From Limnochorda sp. LNt (lineage in GTDB: Bacteria; Bacillota; Limnochordia; Limnochordales; Geochordaceae): 64,000 nucleotides of DNA. Under the pieces are notes generated by a model, which saw only the letters and a list, made by a program, of their open reading frames with translations, was not told the DNA's origin and made no database searches. Shown here piece by piece: positions 1-9,255 of the stretch. Within the stretch, counting starts at the first letter, position 1; each line of letters begins with the position of its first letter. A program made the position numbers and the translations under genes. The DNA lies in assembly GCF_035593265.1 (NCBI RefSeq), contig NZ_CP141614.1, forward strand, positions 186,001-250,000, in the 5' to 3' direction.

Positions 1-576
1 CGCCGCGGTCGGGGCTGCCGGTGCGGAGGCCGCCGGCTGACCCGTGGTGGTGGGGGCTCGGCGGCGCCCGCGACCCTCCGCGGCTGCACCACGCCCTGCC
101 GGCGCTCCCGCCCGCTCTCGTCCCCGTCGGGCCGCAGCCGGTCGCTGGCCCTCGTCGGCCCGGCTCTTGCGCTGGAGGTAGTAGTAGCGCTGGTTGATGT
201 AGTCGGGCGGCTGGCCCATCTCCGCCGAGAGCGCGGCGGCCACGTCCTTGAGGGAACGGCCCTCTCGCTTGGCCTGCTCGAAGGCCTCGACGATCCGCCG
301 GTCCTGCTCCTCGTTGAGACGGGGCTTGCCACCCCGGCGCCGGCGGGGGGAGTTCGTTGCAGCCTCGGCGGACGCTGGCTCGCCCGCCGGCGTGGCCGCC
401 GGCTCGCGGCTCAACGCGTCGGCACCCGCCTCGCTCATGCGATCGCCGGCGCCCTCCTCCAGCCGTGCGGGCGTCGTCTCGACCTCCGCCAGCTCCAGCC
501 CATCCAAGGCCGGCTGCTCCGAGACATCCTCGGTGGGATCGGTCCAGTTGCCCGGACGCTCACGATCGTCGCTCAT
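1..576 (-). CDS. hypothetical regulator-like protein, 3' end cut by window edge
   Basis: The frame is open from the ATG at 576 to the left edge (192 codons, no stop), so the C-terminus is missing. The first ~75 residues are acidic and low in complexity. A basic stretch (PRRRRGGKPR) then leads into a helix-rich ~55-residue module (about residues 80-135) with a RxNEEQDRRIVEAFEQ start and a DYINQRYYYLQRK end. This spacing resembles Myb/SANT-like or RsfA-type DNA-binding domains of sporulating Firmicutes, but no signature is decisive. A low-complexity Ala/Arg tail follows. AAGGGG lies 9 nt before the start and a promoter lies at 685-714. Function unknown; a DNA-binding role is inference. Confidence 0.6.
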   Translation of the reverse strand, partial: MSDDRERPGNWTDPTEDVSEQPALDGLELAEVETTPARLEEGAGDRMSEAGADALSREPAATPAGEPASAEAATNSPRRRRGGKPRLNEEQDRRIVEAFEQAKREGRSLKDVAAALSAEMGQPPDYINQRYYYLQRKSRADEGQRPAAARRGRERAGAPAGRGAAAEGRGRRRAPTTTGQPAASAPAAPTAA

Positions 577-684
577 CCGACCGCACCCCTTCCATGGCCA
601 CGCATCTGGCGATGGCTCCTTCAAACGATCGGGACGAAGGTCCCGGGAAATCCCAAGGCTGGCGGCACCAACCGGACGGTCTAG

Positions 685-714
685 ATTCTATTTGCCCCGG
701 GGCCTTCCTTCCAA
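685..714 (-). promoter_or_regulatory. sigma-A-like promoter of the gene starting at 576
   Basis: On the minus strand TTGGAA (709-714) and TAGAAT (685-690) are separated by 18 nt. They match 4/6 and 5/6 of the consensus boxes and sit between the kamA terminator and the next minus-strand gene. Confidence 0.5.
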
Positions 715-738
715 CGCGCGATTGATTCAAGAGGACAC

Positions 739-766
739 AAAAAAGGGTCGGCTGTCAAGCCGACCC
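739..766 (-). terminator. Rho-independent terminator of the ATP-grasp/kamA operon
   Basis: A perfect 9-bp stem (GGGTCGGCT/AGCCGACCC) with a 4-nt loop is followed on the minus strand by six U. It starts 30 nt after the kamA stop codon. Confidence 0.9.
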
Positions 767-795
767 TGCCTTGGAACGACCGCTTGGTCCCGTGG

Positions 796-2016
796 TCAGG
801 CGCTGGTGGGCGTCTCGGGCGGTCCCGATACCCCATACCCGTTGGAATGTGAGGTCGTCACGCCCTGCCCCTGGACCACCGGCATGGCCTCGTGAGATGG
901 GCCATCCGGCGACGGATTGGGCACGCGCACGGTGCGCCCCTCGTAGTTGCGGAGGACCACGTACCCGTCGCCACGTTCCACCAGATTCTGGGGCATCACG
1001 GGGATCTTGCCGATGGGCGTGTCGACCACGTAGGTCGGGATACCGAAGCCCGTCGTCCATCCCTGGAGCGCCTGGATGATCTCGAGTCCCTTTTCAACGG
1101 GTGTGCGGAAGTGAGCGGTGCCTCGCAACAGGTCGCACTGGTAGAGGTAGTAGGGCCGCACCCGCATCTTCAACAGCCCGTGCACCAGCTGGCGCATCAC
1201 CTCGGGGTCGTCGTTGACCCCCTTGAGTATGACCGTCTGGTTGCCGACGGGGATGCCCGCCCGAAGGAGGCGGTCGACGGCCTGCGCGGCCTCGGGTGTC
1301 AGCTCTCGGGGATGGTTGAAATGGGTGTTGACCCAGATGGGATGGTAGCGCTGCAGCATCTGGCACAGCTCGTCCGTGATGCGCTGGGGCATCGTCACGG
1401 GCATGCGGGTGCCGATGCGGATGATGTCGACGTGCTCGATGGCCCGGATCCGCGAGATGAGCGACTCGAGCCAGGCATCCGACGCCACCAGGGGATCGCC
1501 GCCCGTGATGAGCACGTCGCGGATCTGCGGGGTCTGTCGGATGTATTCGATGGCCCGGTCCACGTCGGCCGCGGTCATCTTGCCGCCTTTGCCCACGAAC
1601 CGCTTGCGCGTGCAGTGGCGGCAGTAGATGGCGCAGTCGGCCGTCACGAGGAAGGCGACCCGGTCCGGGTACATGTGGACGAGCCCCTTGACGGGGGAGT
1701 GATCCTCCTCGTGGAGGGGATCGAGCCCGCCGAGGGGATCCTCGAGTTCGTCGGCGTTGGGGATAGCCTGGCGGCGAATGGGGTCGTCGGGGTCGGACCA
1801 GTCGATGAGGCTCAGGTAGTACGGCGTGACCGCGAAGCGAAACTCATGGGAGCATGCCTCGATGGCCTGCGCCATCTCGGGCGTGACGACGGTGTAACGG
1901 GCCAGATCCTGGGCCGATCGCACCCGGTTGCGAAACTGCCACCTCCAGTCCTTCCACGACTCCGTACGGTCCGGAGGTTCGGCCTTCTCGTCGGGGCTCT
2001 CGACGTGGTCGCTCAT
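796..2016 (-). CDS. kamA: lysine 2,3-aminomutase (radical SAM, PLP-dependent)
   Basis: 406 aa, the usual KamA length (about 416). It should convert L-lysine to L-beta-lysine using a [4Fe-4S] cluster, SAM and PLP. The radical-SAM CxxxCxxC triad is Cys128, Cys132 and Cys135, and the PLP lysine is Lys337 in the GKIPVMP motif, preceded by the VVDTP aspartate. The ATG at 2016 was chosen because the family N-terminus follows it. GGAGGAGG is 14 nt upstream and also precedes a four-codon ORF (ATG at 2027) that overlaps the start. It lies 134 nt downstream of an ATP-grasp ligase and no acetyltransferase (AblB) is nearby, so the usual N-acetyl-beta-lysine osmolyte route is not evident. The EF-P enzyme EpmB is shorter, and no epmA or efp is seen here. 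Confidence 0.92.
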   Translation of the reverse strand: MSDHVESPDEKAEPPDRTESWKDWRWQFRNRVRSAQDLARYTVVTPEMAQAIEACSHEFRFAVTPYYLSLIDWSDPDDPIRRQAIPNADELEDPLGGLDPLHEEDHSPVKGLVHMYPDRVAFLVTADCAIYCRHCTRKRFVGKGGKMTAADVDRAIEYIRQTPQIRDVLITGGDPLVASDAWLESLISRIRAIEHVDIIRIGTRMPVTMPQRITDELCQMLQRYHPIWVNTHFNHPRELTPEAAQAVDRLLRAGIPVGNQTVILKGVNDDPEVMRQLVHGLLKMRVRPYYLYQCDLLRGTAHFRTPVEKGLEIIQALQGWTTGFGIPTYVVDTPIGKIPVMPQNLVERGDGYVVLRNYEGRTVRVPNPSPDGPSHEAMPVVQGQGVTTSHSNGYGVSGPPETPTSA

Positions 2017-2066
2017 GGCCTGACCATGCGCCTCCTCCCGGCTCTGCGGCCGGATCGAATCGGCCC

Positions 2067-2095
2067 CCGGCCGGACGGACCAGCGGTCCGGCCGG
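2067..2095 (-). other. intergenic hairpin between ATP-grasp ligase and kamA
   Basis: A 10-bp perfect GC stem (CCGGCCGGAC/GTCCGGCCGG) with a 9-nt loop lies 51 nt before the kamA start. No U-run follows, so it is not a standard terminator. It could be an RNA-processing or attenuation element, or only a by-product of high GC. Confidence 0.4.
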
Positions 2096-2150
2096 CGGGC
2101 AAAGGTGAAACCTCGGCGGGGCGAGCCCGGTGCCCCTTGCGTGCATACCC

Positions 2151-3314
2151 TCACGCCGCCGGCGGCAAGGTCACCAGCGGGGGCGTCCCCCGGTCCGGGG
2201 AGCGGTCGGGGCCGTCGAGCACCTGCAGCAGGGATCGGCCCCCGCCATGCGATAGCGCCGCTCGAGCCGCCTCGGCCACGGCGAGGAGCCGGCTGCGACG
2301 CGACGGCTCCAGGTCGGGCGCCAGCAGCCACCGGTTGATCGCCGCCAGCAGGATCCCCGCCACCAGGTCGGGCAGGGTGAGCCCCGCCGCCTGTGCCTGG
2401 GCGGTCAGCAGACTGGCGGGCGAAAGCCCCGGCAGAGGGTTGACCTCGAGGAAGTGAGGTACGCCGTCGGCGTCCAGCCGGAAGTCGACCCGTGCCACGT
2501 CTCGCAGGCCCAGCGCCTGGAAGATGGCCTCGCTGTACGCTTGGAGGTCACGCCGCAGCTCGGGATCGATGGGGGCCGGGCAGAGAAACGTCTCGAGGTT
2601 GCCGCTCTTGGTGTGATAGCAATAGACGAACTCCGAGATGTCCCCCACGGGGCGGGTCGGCCGGACCTCCAGCACGGGCAGGACCTCGATGGCCCCATTG
2701 CCCAGGAGACCCACGCTGAACTCCCGCCCCGGCAGGTACGCCTCGACCAGCGCCGGCTGCCGGTACGTGGTGAGCACCCAGTGGACCTGACGGGCCAGCT
2801 CCTGCGAGTCGTGCACCCGGGAGGAGGCCCGCACGCCCTTGCTGGAGCCCTCCGCCAGGGGCTTGACGAAGGCCGGAAACGAGGACCACCGGCCCAACGC
2901 GGCCGGATCGTCGGGATGGCTCGCCACCTGCCACGGTGCAGTGGGCACCCCGGCTGCGACGGCCACGGCCTTGGCCAGCGCCTTGTCCATGGCCACGCCC
3001 AGGGCGACGGGGTCGGAGCCCGTGTACGGAATGCCCATCATCTCCAGCAGGGCCGGTGCCAGCATCTCGCGGCTGCGGCCTGCCTGGCCCTCGGCGATGT
3101 TGAAGACGATGTCGGGCCGTGTCCGCTCCAGGAGCCGGGGGAGGTCCCCCTCGACGGGGAGCAGGTAGACGGTCGACGCGCCCCCAAAAGAAAGGGCCTC
3201 GGCGATCGCCGAGACCGTACTCCAGGCGTCGTACTCCGCCTCCAGGTCCTCCGGGCCGTCGCGGCCGCCCGACCCCCGCAAGTTGAAGGACAGCCCCACG
3301 CGAATCGAGCTCAC
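2151..3314 (-). CDS. D-Ala-D-Ala-ligase-like ATP-grasp enzyme
   Basis: 387 aa with a Ddl-type layout: N-terminal domain, FPAFVKPLAEGSSKGV ATP-binding segment, VEAYLPGREFSVG, and the C-terminal FLEVNPLPGL metal-binding motif. ATP-dependent ligation of an amino or carboxyl group is well supported. The canonical Ddl HGxxGEDG segment is replaced by FNIAEGQAGRSRE, so plain D-Ala-D-Ala synthesis is doubtful. The GTG start at 3314 has GGAGATGAG 9 nt upstream. The promoter at 3430-3458 probably drives this gene with kamA, which suggests, as inference only, that beta-lysine or lysine is a substrate. The alternative is an ordinary but divergent cell-wall Ddl. Confidence 0.8.
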   Translation of the reverse strand: MSSIRVGLSFNLRGSGGRDGPEDLEAEYDAWSTVSAIAEALSFGGASTVYLLPVEGDLPRLLERTRPDIVFNIAEGQAGRSREMLAPALLEMMGIPYTGSDPVALGVAMDKALAKAVAVAAGVPTAPWQVASHPDDPAALGRWSSFPAFVKPLAEGSSKGVRASSRVHDSQELARQVHWVLTTYRQPALVEAYLPGREFSVGLLGNGAIEVLPVLEVRPTRPVGDISEFVYCYHTKSGNLETFLCPAPIDPELRRDLQAYSEAIFQALGLRDVARVDFRLDADGVPHFLEVNPLPGLSPASLLTAQAQAAGLTLPDLVAGILLAAINRWLLAPDLEPSRRSRLLAVAEAARAALSHGGGRSLLQVLDGPDRSPDRGTPPLVTLPPAA

Positions 3315-3429
3315 GGCTCGTGGCTCATCTCCGATCCGATCGCGCTAGCCTGTCTCCTGCGGGCGAGTCGGGCCCGCCCCCGGTCACGCTACGGGGCCAG
3401 GCTCGCTCGAGGACGGCGAGGCTGGCTCC

Positions 3430-3458
3430 ATCCTATGGGGGGGCCCGGGGGCTGTCAA
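3430..3458 (-). promoter_or_regulatory. promoter of the ATP-grasp/kamA operon
   Basis: A perfect TTGACA -35 (3453-3458) is followed after 17 nt by TAGGAT (3430-3435) on the minus strand. The -35 overlaps the galE stop codon. Confidence 0.65.
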
Positions 3459-4429
3459 TATCCTTTCTGATGCCATGCCCAAGCGGTCGCGACCATCTCG
3501 TCGAGCGACGAGAGACGGGGCCTCCATCCCAGGCGAGCCCGTGCCTTGTCGGCGCTGGCGACGAGCACGGCCGGGTCGCCCGGTCGCCGGGGGGCGAGGC
3601 GCACCGCGAAATCGCGCCCGGTGATGCGCCGGCACGTCTCCACTACTTCGCGGACCGACCAGCCGTGCCCGCTGCCCAGGTTGAAGACGTCGCTCTCGCC
3701 ACCCGAGGCCAGGTAGCCCAGGGCCAGGCGATGAGCCTCGGCCAGATCCGAGACGTGGATGAAGTCACGGATGCACGTGCCGTCGGCCGTCGGCCAGTCG
3801 GTCCCGAAGATCTCCACCGCCTCGCGTCGACCGGCAGCCGCCAGCAGCACCGACGGGATGAGGTGCGTCTCGGGAGCGTGGCGCTCCCCCGTCCGGCCGC
3901 CTGGATCGGCGCCCGCCGCGTTGAAGTAGCGGAGGCTGACCCAGCGCAGCCCGTGCGCCTTCTCGAACCAGCGCAGCATGCTCTCCACCATGCGCTTGCT
4001 CTCGCCGTAGGGGTTGGTGGGTGCGAGAGGATGATCCTCGGGGATGGGCGTGCGTTGCGGCTCGCCGTAGACGGCCGCCGACGACGAGAAGACGAACCAC
4101 CGCACCCCCCCTGCGACCAGCGCGCGCAACAACGACAACGTGCCCGCGACGTTGACCGAGAAGTAGCCTCCCGGGTCGGCCATGGACTCGCCGACCTGGG
4201 TGCGTGCCGCGAAGTGCATCGCCGCCTCGAAGGGGCCCCAGGCCCCCATCAGGGCCGAGATGGCCTCGCCATCGGCGATGTCGCCCACCACCAGCCGCGC
4301 GCCGTGCACCGCCTCCTGATGGCCCGTGCTCAAGTCGTCGAGGACCACCACCTCGTGGCCCGCCTCGACGAGCGCGAGGACGGCATGGCTCCCGACGTAG
4401 CCTGCGCCGCCCGTCACCAGGACCTTCAA
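3455..4429 (-). CDS. galE: UDP-glucose 4-epimerase
   Basis: 324 aa extended short-chain dehydrogenase, a usual length for GalE. The N-terminal Rossmann motif is TGGAGYVGS, the catalytic Ser is in the FSSSAAVYG strand, and YxxxK is in NPYGESK (about residues 141-147). An NAAGADPGG loop and the C-terminal GHGWSVREVV motif are typical of GalE. It interconverts UDP-glucose and UDP-galactose for surface glycans. A TTG start at 4429 was chosen because GAGGAGG sits 11 nt upstream and the Rossmann strand begins at once. An ATG at 4480 would add 17 uncharacteristic residues. It is divergent from the two-component genes. Confidence 0.9.
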   Translation of the reverse strand: MKVLVTGGAGYVGSHAVLALVEAGHEVVVLDDLSTGHQEAVHGARLVVGDIADGEAISALMGAWGPFEAAMHFAARTQVGESMADPGGYFSVNVAGTLSLLRALVAGGVRWFVFSSSAAVYGEPQRTPIPEDHPLAPTNPYGESKRMVESMLRWFEKAHGLRWVSLRYFNAAGADPGGRTGERHAPETHLIPSVLLAAAGRREAVEIFGTDWPTADGTCIRDFIHVSDLAEAHRLALGYLASGGESDVFNLGSGHGWSVREVVETCRRITGRDFAVRLAPRRPGDPAVLVASADKARARLGWRPRLSSLDEMVATAWAWHQKGY

Positions 4430-4540
4430 CGCCTGCCCTGCCTCCTCGTTGCAGCCCTCGTCCGAGCCCAAGCATTCCACCCGTGCTTGACGGGCCCCTG
4501 CCGGGGGCCCAAGCTAGAGGCGCGGAGGGAGACCTGAGAC

Positions 4541-5299
4541 GTGACTTTGCCGGGGGGTGCCGCCGCCACCGTGCTGGTGGTGGAGGACGAGGCGCAGATC
4601 GCCGACGTCCTGCAGGCCTACCTCGAGGCCGAGGGGTTTGGGGTGCTCCGGGCATCCGATGGCGAGGAGGCCCTGGAGCTGGCGCGGCGCGAGCGCGTGG
4701 ATCTGGTCCTGCTGGACCTGATGCTGCCCAAGCTCGACGGGCGCGAGGTCTGCCGGCGCATCCGGCGCGACTCGGACCTGCCCATCATCATGCTGACGGC
4801 GCGCGACGACGAGGTGGACCGGGTCGTGGGACTGGAGCTGGGCGCCGACGACTACATCACCAAGCCCTTCAGCCCGCGCGAGGTGGTGGCGCGCATCCGG
4901 GCCGTGCTGCGGCGAAGCCGCCACGGGTCGGACGCGGGAGGCCGGCGGCGATCGGAGGGCGCGGAGCGTCCCGGTGACGCCCAGCCGGTCTGCCGGGTGG
5001 GACCCCTCGTGGTGGATCCGGCGCGGCACCAGGCCTACGTGGGTGAGCGGGAGCTGGACCTGACGCCCACCGAGTTCAAGCTCCTGGCCGCCCTGGCATC
5101 CCATCCGGGCATGGTCTTCACCCGGCTTCAACTGGTGGAGCGCGTCCAGGGCGCCGCCTTCGAAGGCTATGAGCGCACCATCGACGCCCACATCAAGAAC
5201 CTTCGCCAGAAGCTGGAGGACGATCCGCGCCATCCCCGGTTCATCGCGACCGTCTACGGGGTCGGCTACAAACTGGTGACACCGAGGGAGACCCCATGA
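4541..5299 (+). CDS. OmpR/PhoB-family response regulator
   Basis: 252 aa. A receiver domain (residues ~10-125) has the VEDE acidic pocket, phosphoacceptor Asp59 in VLLDLMLP, the TAR threonine and the TKPFSPRE lysine. A linker (~128-155) leads to a C-terminal winged helix (~155-250) with TPTEFKLLAAL and the DAHIKNLRQK recognition region ending in YGVGYKL. The GTG start at 4541 has GGAGGGAG 9-10 nt upstream. The stop overlaps the histidine kinase start by 4 nt (ATGA), so the two are translationally coupled. The target genes are not apparent. The HK has the short extracytoplasmic segment typical of envelope-stress sensors, but the signal is unknown. Confidence 0.93.
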   Translation: MTLPGGAAATVLVVEDEAQIADVLQAYLEAEGFGVLRASDGEEALELARRERVDLVLLDLMLPKLDGREVCRRIRRDSDLPIIMLTARDDEVDRVVGLELGADDYITKPFSPREVVARIRAVLRRSRHGSDAGGRRRSEGAERPGDAQPVCRVGPLVVDPARHQAYVGERELDLTPTEFKLLAALASHPGMVFTRLQLVERVQGAAFEGYERTIDAHIKNLRQKLEDDPRHPRFIATVYGVGYKLVTPRETP

Positions 5300-6588
5300 A
5301 CCGCATCGCGTTCAAGATGGCCGCAGCCTTCGCGCTGGTGGCCGTGCTGTCGGTGGCCGCCGTCGGGCTGGCGGCCCACTGGGCCGTCCAGTCCCAGTTC
5401 GGCCACTACCTCTTCCAGCGGCAGGCCGTGCCGCGCCAGGAGCGCGGGGCCGCCGGCGAGGCCGCGCCGCCGCCACCCTCGGACGTACCGACCTGGATGC
5501 TGCGGCGCACCATGGGCCCCCGCTGGTCCGAGATGCTGCGTCTCATGATGGGACTGCCCGAACGCCGCTTCCTCGACCAGGTCCGCAGCCTGCTCTGGAC
5601 GGTGGGAGGGGGAGCCGCCCTGGCCGGGGCAGGCCTGGGCGTCTTGATGGCCTCGACGATGAGCCGGCGTCTGCGGGAGCTGGCGGGGCGCGCCCTGGCC
5701 CTGGCGCAGGCGGCCCATCAAGCCCCGCCGGCTCGCGGCGACGAGGTGGACCAGCTGGCCGAGGCCTTCGACACCATGGAGGCGGCGCTGGCTCGCAAGG
5801 AGGCCCAGCGTCGCCGGCTACTGGCCGACATCGCCCACGAGCTCAAGACGCCCCTGGCGGTGGTGCAGGCCAACCTGGAGTCGATGCTGGACGAGATGGC
5901 GCCCCCGCGTCCCGAGCGGATCGCGGCGCTGCACACCCAGGTGGCGATGTTGAGCCGACTGGTCAATGATCTGCGAGATCTGGCGCTGGCGGAGGCGGGC
6001 GAGTTGAGTCTGCACCGCCGCCCCACGGACCTGGCCGAGCTGCTGGAGCAGGCGGCCGACCTGTGGCGGCCGCGTTTCGAGGAGATGGGGGCACGGCTGG
6101 TGGTGGAGCACGAGACGCTGCCCAAGGCCTGGGTCGACGGGGACCGCATCGGTCAGGTGCTGGCCAACCTCCTCAGCAACGCGGTGCGCCACCTGCCGGG
6201 CGAGGGCGGCTGGGTACGGCTCCGGCTACGCGCGGGCGGGACGCCCGACCGCCCCGAGGCCATCGTGACCGTGGAGGACAACGGGCCAGGCATCCCGCCG
6301 GAGAGCCTGCCCTACCTCTTCGACCATCTCTTTCGCGCCGACCACAGCCGCAGCCGCCAGACAGGGGGCAGCGGCATCGGGCTCTCCGTCGTCAAGTCGG
6401 TGGTCCAGGCGCACGGCGGGCGCGTCTGGGCAGCCAACCGCCCCGAGGGGGGCGCGGCGTTCGGTGTCGTGCTGCCCCTGCGCCCCGTACCACCAGCGCC
6501 CGCGGCCTCCTCCCGAGCCCCGTCGGCCAAGTCGATGGGCAGGCCAGCCCTCGAGGCCGACGAGGACCCGGCGACGAATCTCGGGTGA
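5296..6588 (+). CDS. sensor histidine kinase (HAMP, HisKA, HATPase)
   Basis: 430 aa membrane kinase and partner of the preceding regulator. TM1 covers residues ~9-28, an extracytoplasmic segment of ~70 residues follows, TM2 is ~101-121 and HAMP is ~122-170. HisKA has His181 in IAHELKTPL. The HATPase domain has the N box (ANLLSNAVRHLP), the G1 box (VEDNGPGIP), the FRADHSRS F box and the GIGLSVVKSV G2 box. A Pro/Ala-rich tail of ~35 residues follows. The periplasmic loop carries a Pro-rich patch. All catalytic motifs are intact. Confidence 0.93.
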   Translation: MNRIAFKMAAAFALVAVLSVAAVGLAAHWAVQSQFGHYLFQRQAVPRQERGAAGEAAPPPPSDVPTWMLRRTMGPRWSEMLRLMMGLPERRFLDQVRSLLWTVGGGAALAGAGLGVLMASTMSRRLRELAGRALALAQAAHQAPPARGDEVDQLAEAFDTMEAALARKEAQRRRLLADIAHELKTPLAVVQANLESMLDEMAPPRPERIAALHTQVAMLSRLVNDLRDLALAEAGELSLHRRPTDLAELLEQAADLWRPRFEEMGARLVVEHETLPKAWVDGDRIGQVLANLLSNAVRHLPGEGGWVRLRLRAGGTPDRPEAIVTVEDNGPGIPPESLPYLFDHLFRADHSRSRQTGGSGIGLSVVKSVVQAHGGRVWAANRPEGGAAFGVVLPLRPVPPAPAASSRAPSAKSMGRPALEADEDPATNLG

Positions 6589-6689
6589 TGCCGGCTCTTC
6601 GGTAGACGACCCGGCAGCAGGACAGGCCCGCGGGCACGGCCGGCGACGTCCGACGGCGGCTCGAGGCGGACCGCCCGGTCTCTCATCGG

Positions 6690-9255
6690 GTGGAACCCCT
6701 TGGGCTCGGCTCTTGCATGGCCGGGCTCGACAGACCCGGGGTCGAGTCTGTGCTAACGTGGGCGCCGGGGATCGCGGCGTTGGTGGGCCACAGACCGCTC
6801 CGGGCCGTCGGCATGGGACTGGTGGCCGGCCTGCTGTGCGGCGCTCGCCTCGGTGGCCTGAGCCCCTTCGGACTCGCCTTCTTCTTCTCGACGTTGCCGC
6901 TGGGGGCCGCGTCAGCGGTGACGGCGCTGGTGGCGGTCCTGGTCACGGCAGCCATCGAGCCCGGCAAGGGGCCGGCCGTCCTGGGGGCCGTCGCGCTGGG
7001 ATGGGCGCTGGCCGGGCCTGCCGGCAGCGCGCGCACGCGACGGCGGGCCGACCTCCTGGCGGCCGCCGCGGTGGCGGCCGCCCGCCTGGTGGCCTCGGAC
7101 TGGGGTGGGGCGCCCCCCCCTGTGGTGGGTCGAGACGGTGGCGGAGGCGCTCCTTGCCTGGAGCCTCGTGCGGCTGTGGGGGCCGCTGGTGGCGCGGCTG
7201 GGTGAGGGGGATCCGGCTGGGGCGTCCCGAGACCGTGCGTCGTCGCAGGACGGAGAGCCTCTCCCGCTGGATGGGCCGGTGGCGGTGCAGCGGGGAGCGG
7301 GGCTGGTGCTGGGCACGGCCCTGGTGGTGGCAGGGCTGGAGCGCCTGGGGCTCGGGCCCGTGCAGCCGGCGGCCGTGGCGGTGGGCTACCTGACGCTGGT
7401 CGTGAGCACGACCCTGGGGGCGACGCCGGCGGTCGCGGTGAGCGTCGTGAGCGGGCTCATGCTGGGGATAGCCGACCCCCGCTGGGTGCCGTACGGGCTG
7501 TTGCAGGCGGCCGCCGCGGTGGCCTGCGCGGCGGCCACCGGCGCCTGGCGCCTCTGGCCCGCGCTCTGCCTCGTGGGCGTCACGGCGGCCGGAGGCCTGT
7601 TGGCTCCTACGGAGCGGTGGGCGCTGGCCGCCCTGGCGCATGCGGGGGCGGCGGCCTTGCTCTTCGTGGTCACCCCCGCCCGCACGCTGGCACGGTGGGA
7701 GCGCCTTGCCCGGCGACTGGTGGGCCCCTCCTGGACTCCGTCCGCGCCGTCGGCCCCGGCGGGCCGCCTGGCGGTGGCGTGGCTGGGGCGGCGCCTCTCC
7801 CAGGGGGTCTCGCGCACCGAGCGGGTGGTGGAGGCGCTGCGCGCGGCCTACGAGACGGCGGCGGCCGACTCGTCGGCGCTGGGTCCCGACCCTGCGGGCT
7901 ACGTCGGCATGGTACAGGAGCGGGCATGCGAGGGGTGTCCCTCGTTCGGCCACTGCTGGGAGGACGGCGCGCAGGCGAGCCTGCTGGACGTGCTCGCTTA
8001 TCTCGAGCGAGCGGAGGCCCGCGGCAGGGCGGAGCCGGCGATGATGCCGCCGGGCCTCGCCCGACGCTGCATACGGCCGGTCAAGCTGGCCGAGGCCGTG
8101 GAGGATGCGGCTCGCACCATGGCAGCCTTGCAGGCAGCCCGTCACCAGTCGGACCGCCAGGCCCGTCGCCTGCTGGCCCAGGTCGACGCCGCCCGGGGCA
8201 TCCTGCAGACGCTGGCCCGGATGGCCGTGACGCAGGCCGCGGCTCTGGACTTCGAGGGAGCCCAACGCCTGGCCCGGTACCTGGCCCGCGAAGGCATGGC
8301 GTGCCGTGAGGTGGTGGTGGGAGGGACGGGGGCCCGGCGCGAGGCCCTGGTGGCCCTCGTGGGGACCTGCCGAGGGCACCAGCGCTGTGCCCGCAGCCTC
8401 GAGCGGCTGCTGGGGGAGTACGAGGGCGTCCCATGGATGGCTGCCTCGGTGCAGTGCCGCCACGGCGCGGATCGGGATGGGGGCGACGGCTGCGAGGTGC
8501 ACCTGGTGCGCCGGCCCGTGTGGGACTTGGAGATAGCCCTGGCCACGCGCACCCGGGACGGCGAGATCTGCAGCGGCGACAGCTTCGCGCGGCTGCAGGT
8601 CGGCCCGGCTCTGGTGGGCCTCGTCCTGAGCGATGGAATGGGGAGCGGGCCGGAGGCGGCCCGTGAGAGCGAGACGGCCGTGCGGCTGGCCGAGGCGGCG
8701 CTGGCGGCCGGCGCGGGGGCCGCGGAGGCGATCCAGGTGGCCAACGCGGTGCTCCTGGCGCGAGCGCCGGACGAGCGGTTCGCCACGCTGGACGTGACGC
8801 TGGTGGACCTGGTGACGGGTGAGCTGGAGCTGGCCAAGGCCGGGGCCTACCCCACGCTGGTGGCGTGCGCAAGCGGCGTCGAGCGGATCGAGGGGCGAGC
8901 GCTTCCTGCGGGCATCGTCGCCGCGGTGGACGTGGAGCCCATCCGCCGGCCCCTGGAGGACGGCACGGTCGTCGTGATGGTGACCGACGGGGCCGGCGAG
9001 CTGGGGGACGCCGCGGAGGGCTGTCTGGTGGGGGCCCTGGAGGCGTTGCGCACCAAGGCGTCGGAGGGCCTGGCGGCGGAGGCGATGCTCCAACGGGTGA
9101 TGGAGCGCCTCGATCGCATGGCCGCCGGCCGGTGGCCCGATGACGTGACGGTGGCCCTGGTGACGGCCCGTCAACTTGACCTTGCTGGGGTGCCGGCATA
9201 TACTGGGGCTGGTGCCAAGCGGCCCGCGAGGGCGACGGCGTCGGCAGGCAGGTAG
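6690..9255 (+). CDS. spoIIE: stage II sporulation protein E, frameshifted at a poly-C tract
   Basis: SpoIIE is the PP2C-type phosphatase that dephosphorylates SpoIIAA to activate sigma-F at the sporulation septum. The multi-TM N-terminus is read in one frame (6690-7205), and the remaining TM region, the Cys-containing middle domain (EGCPSFGHCWED) and the C-terminal PP2C domain (SDGMGSGPEA, VTDGAGELGD) in another (7105-9255). The frames join at eight C (7113-7120). Removing one C gives a continuous ~855-residue protein, close to B. subtilis SpoIIE (827). Both parts look under selection, so a sequencing error or recent indel is likelier than an old pseudogene. The start could be GTG 6690 or ATG 6717; neither has a strong SD. 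The following tilS and ftsH reproduce Bacillus order. Confidence 0.88.
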
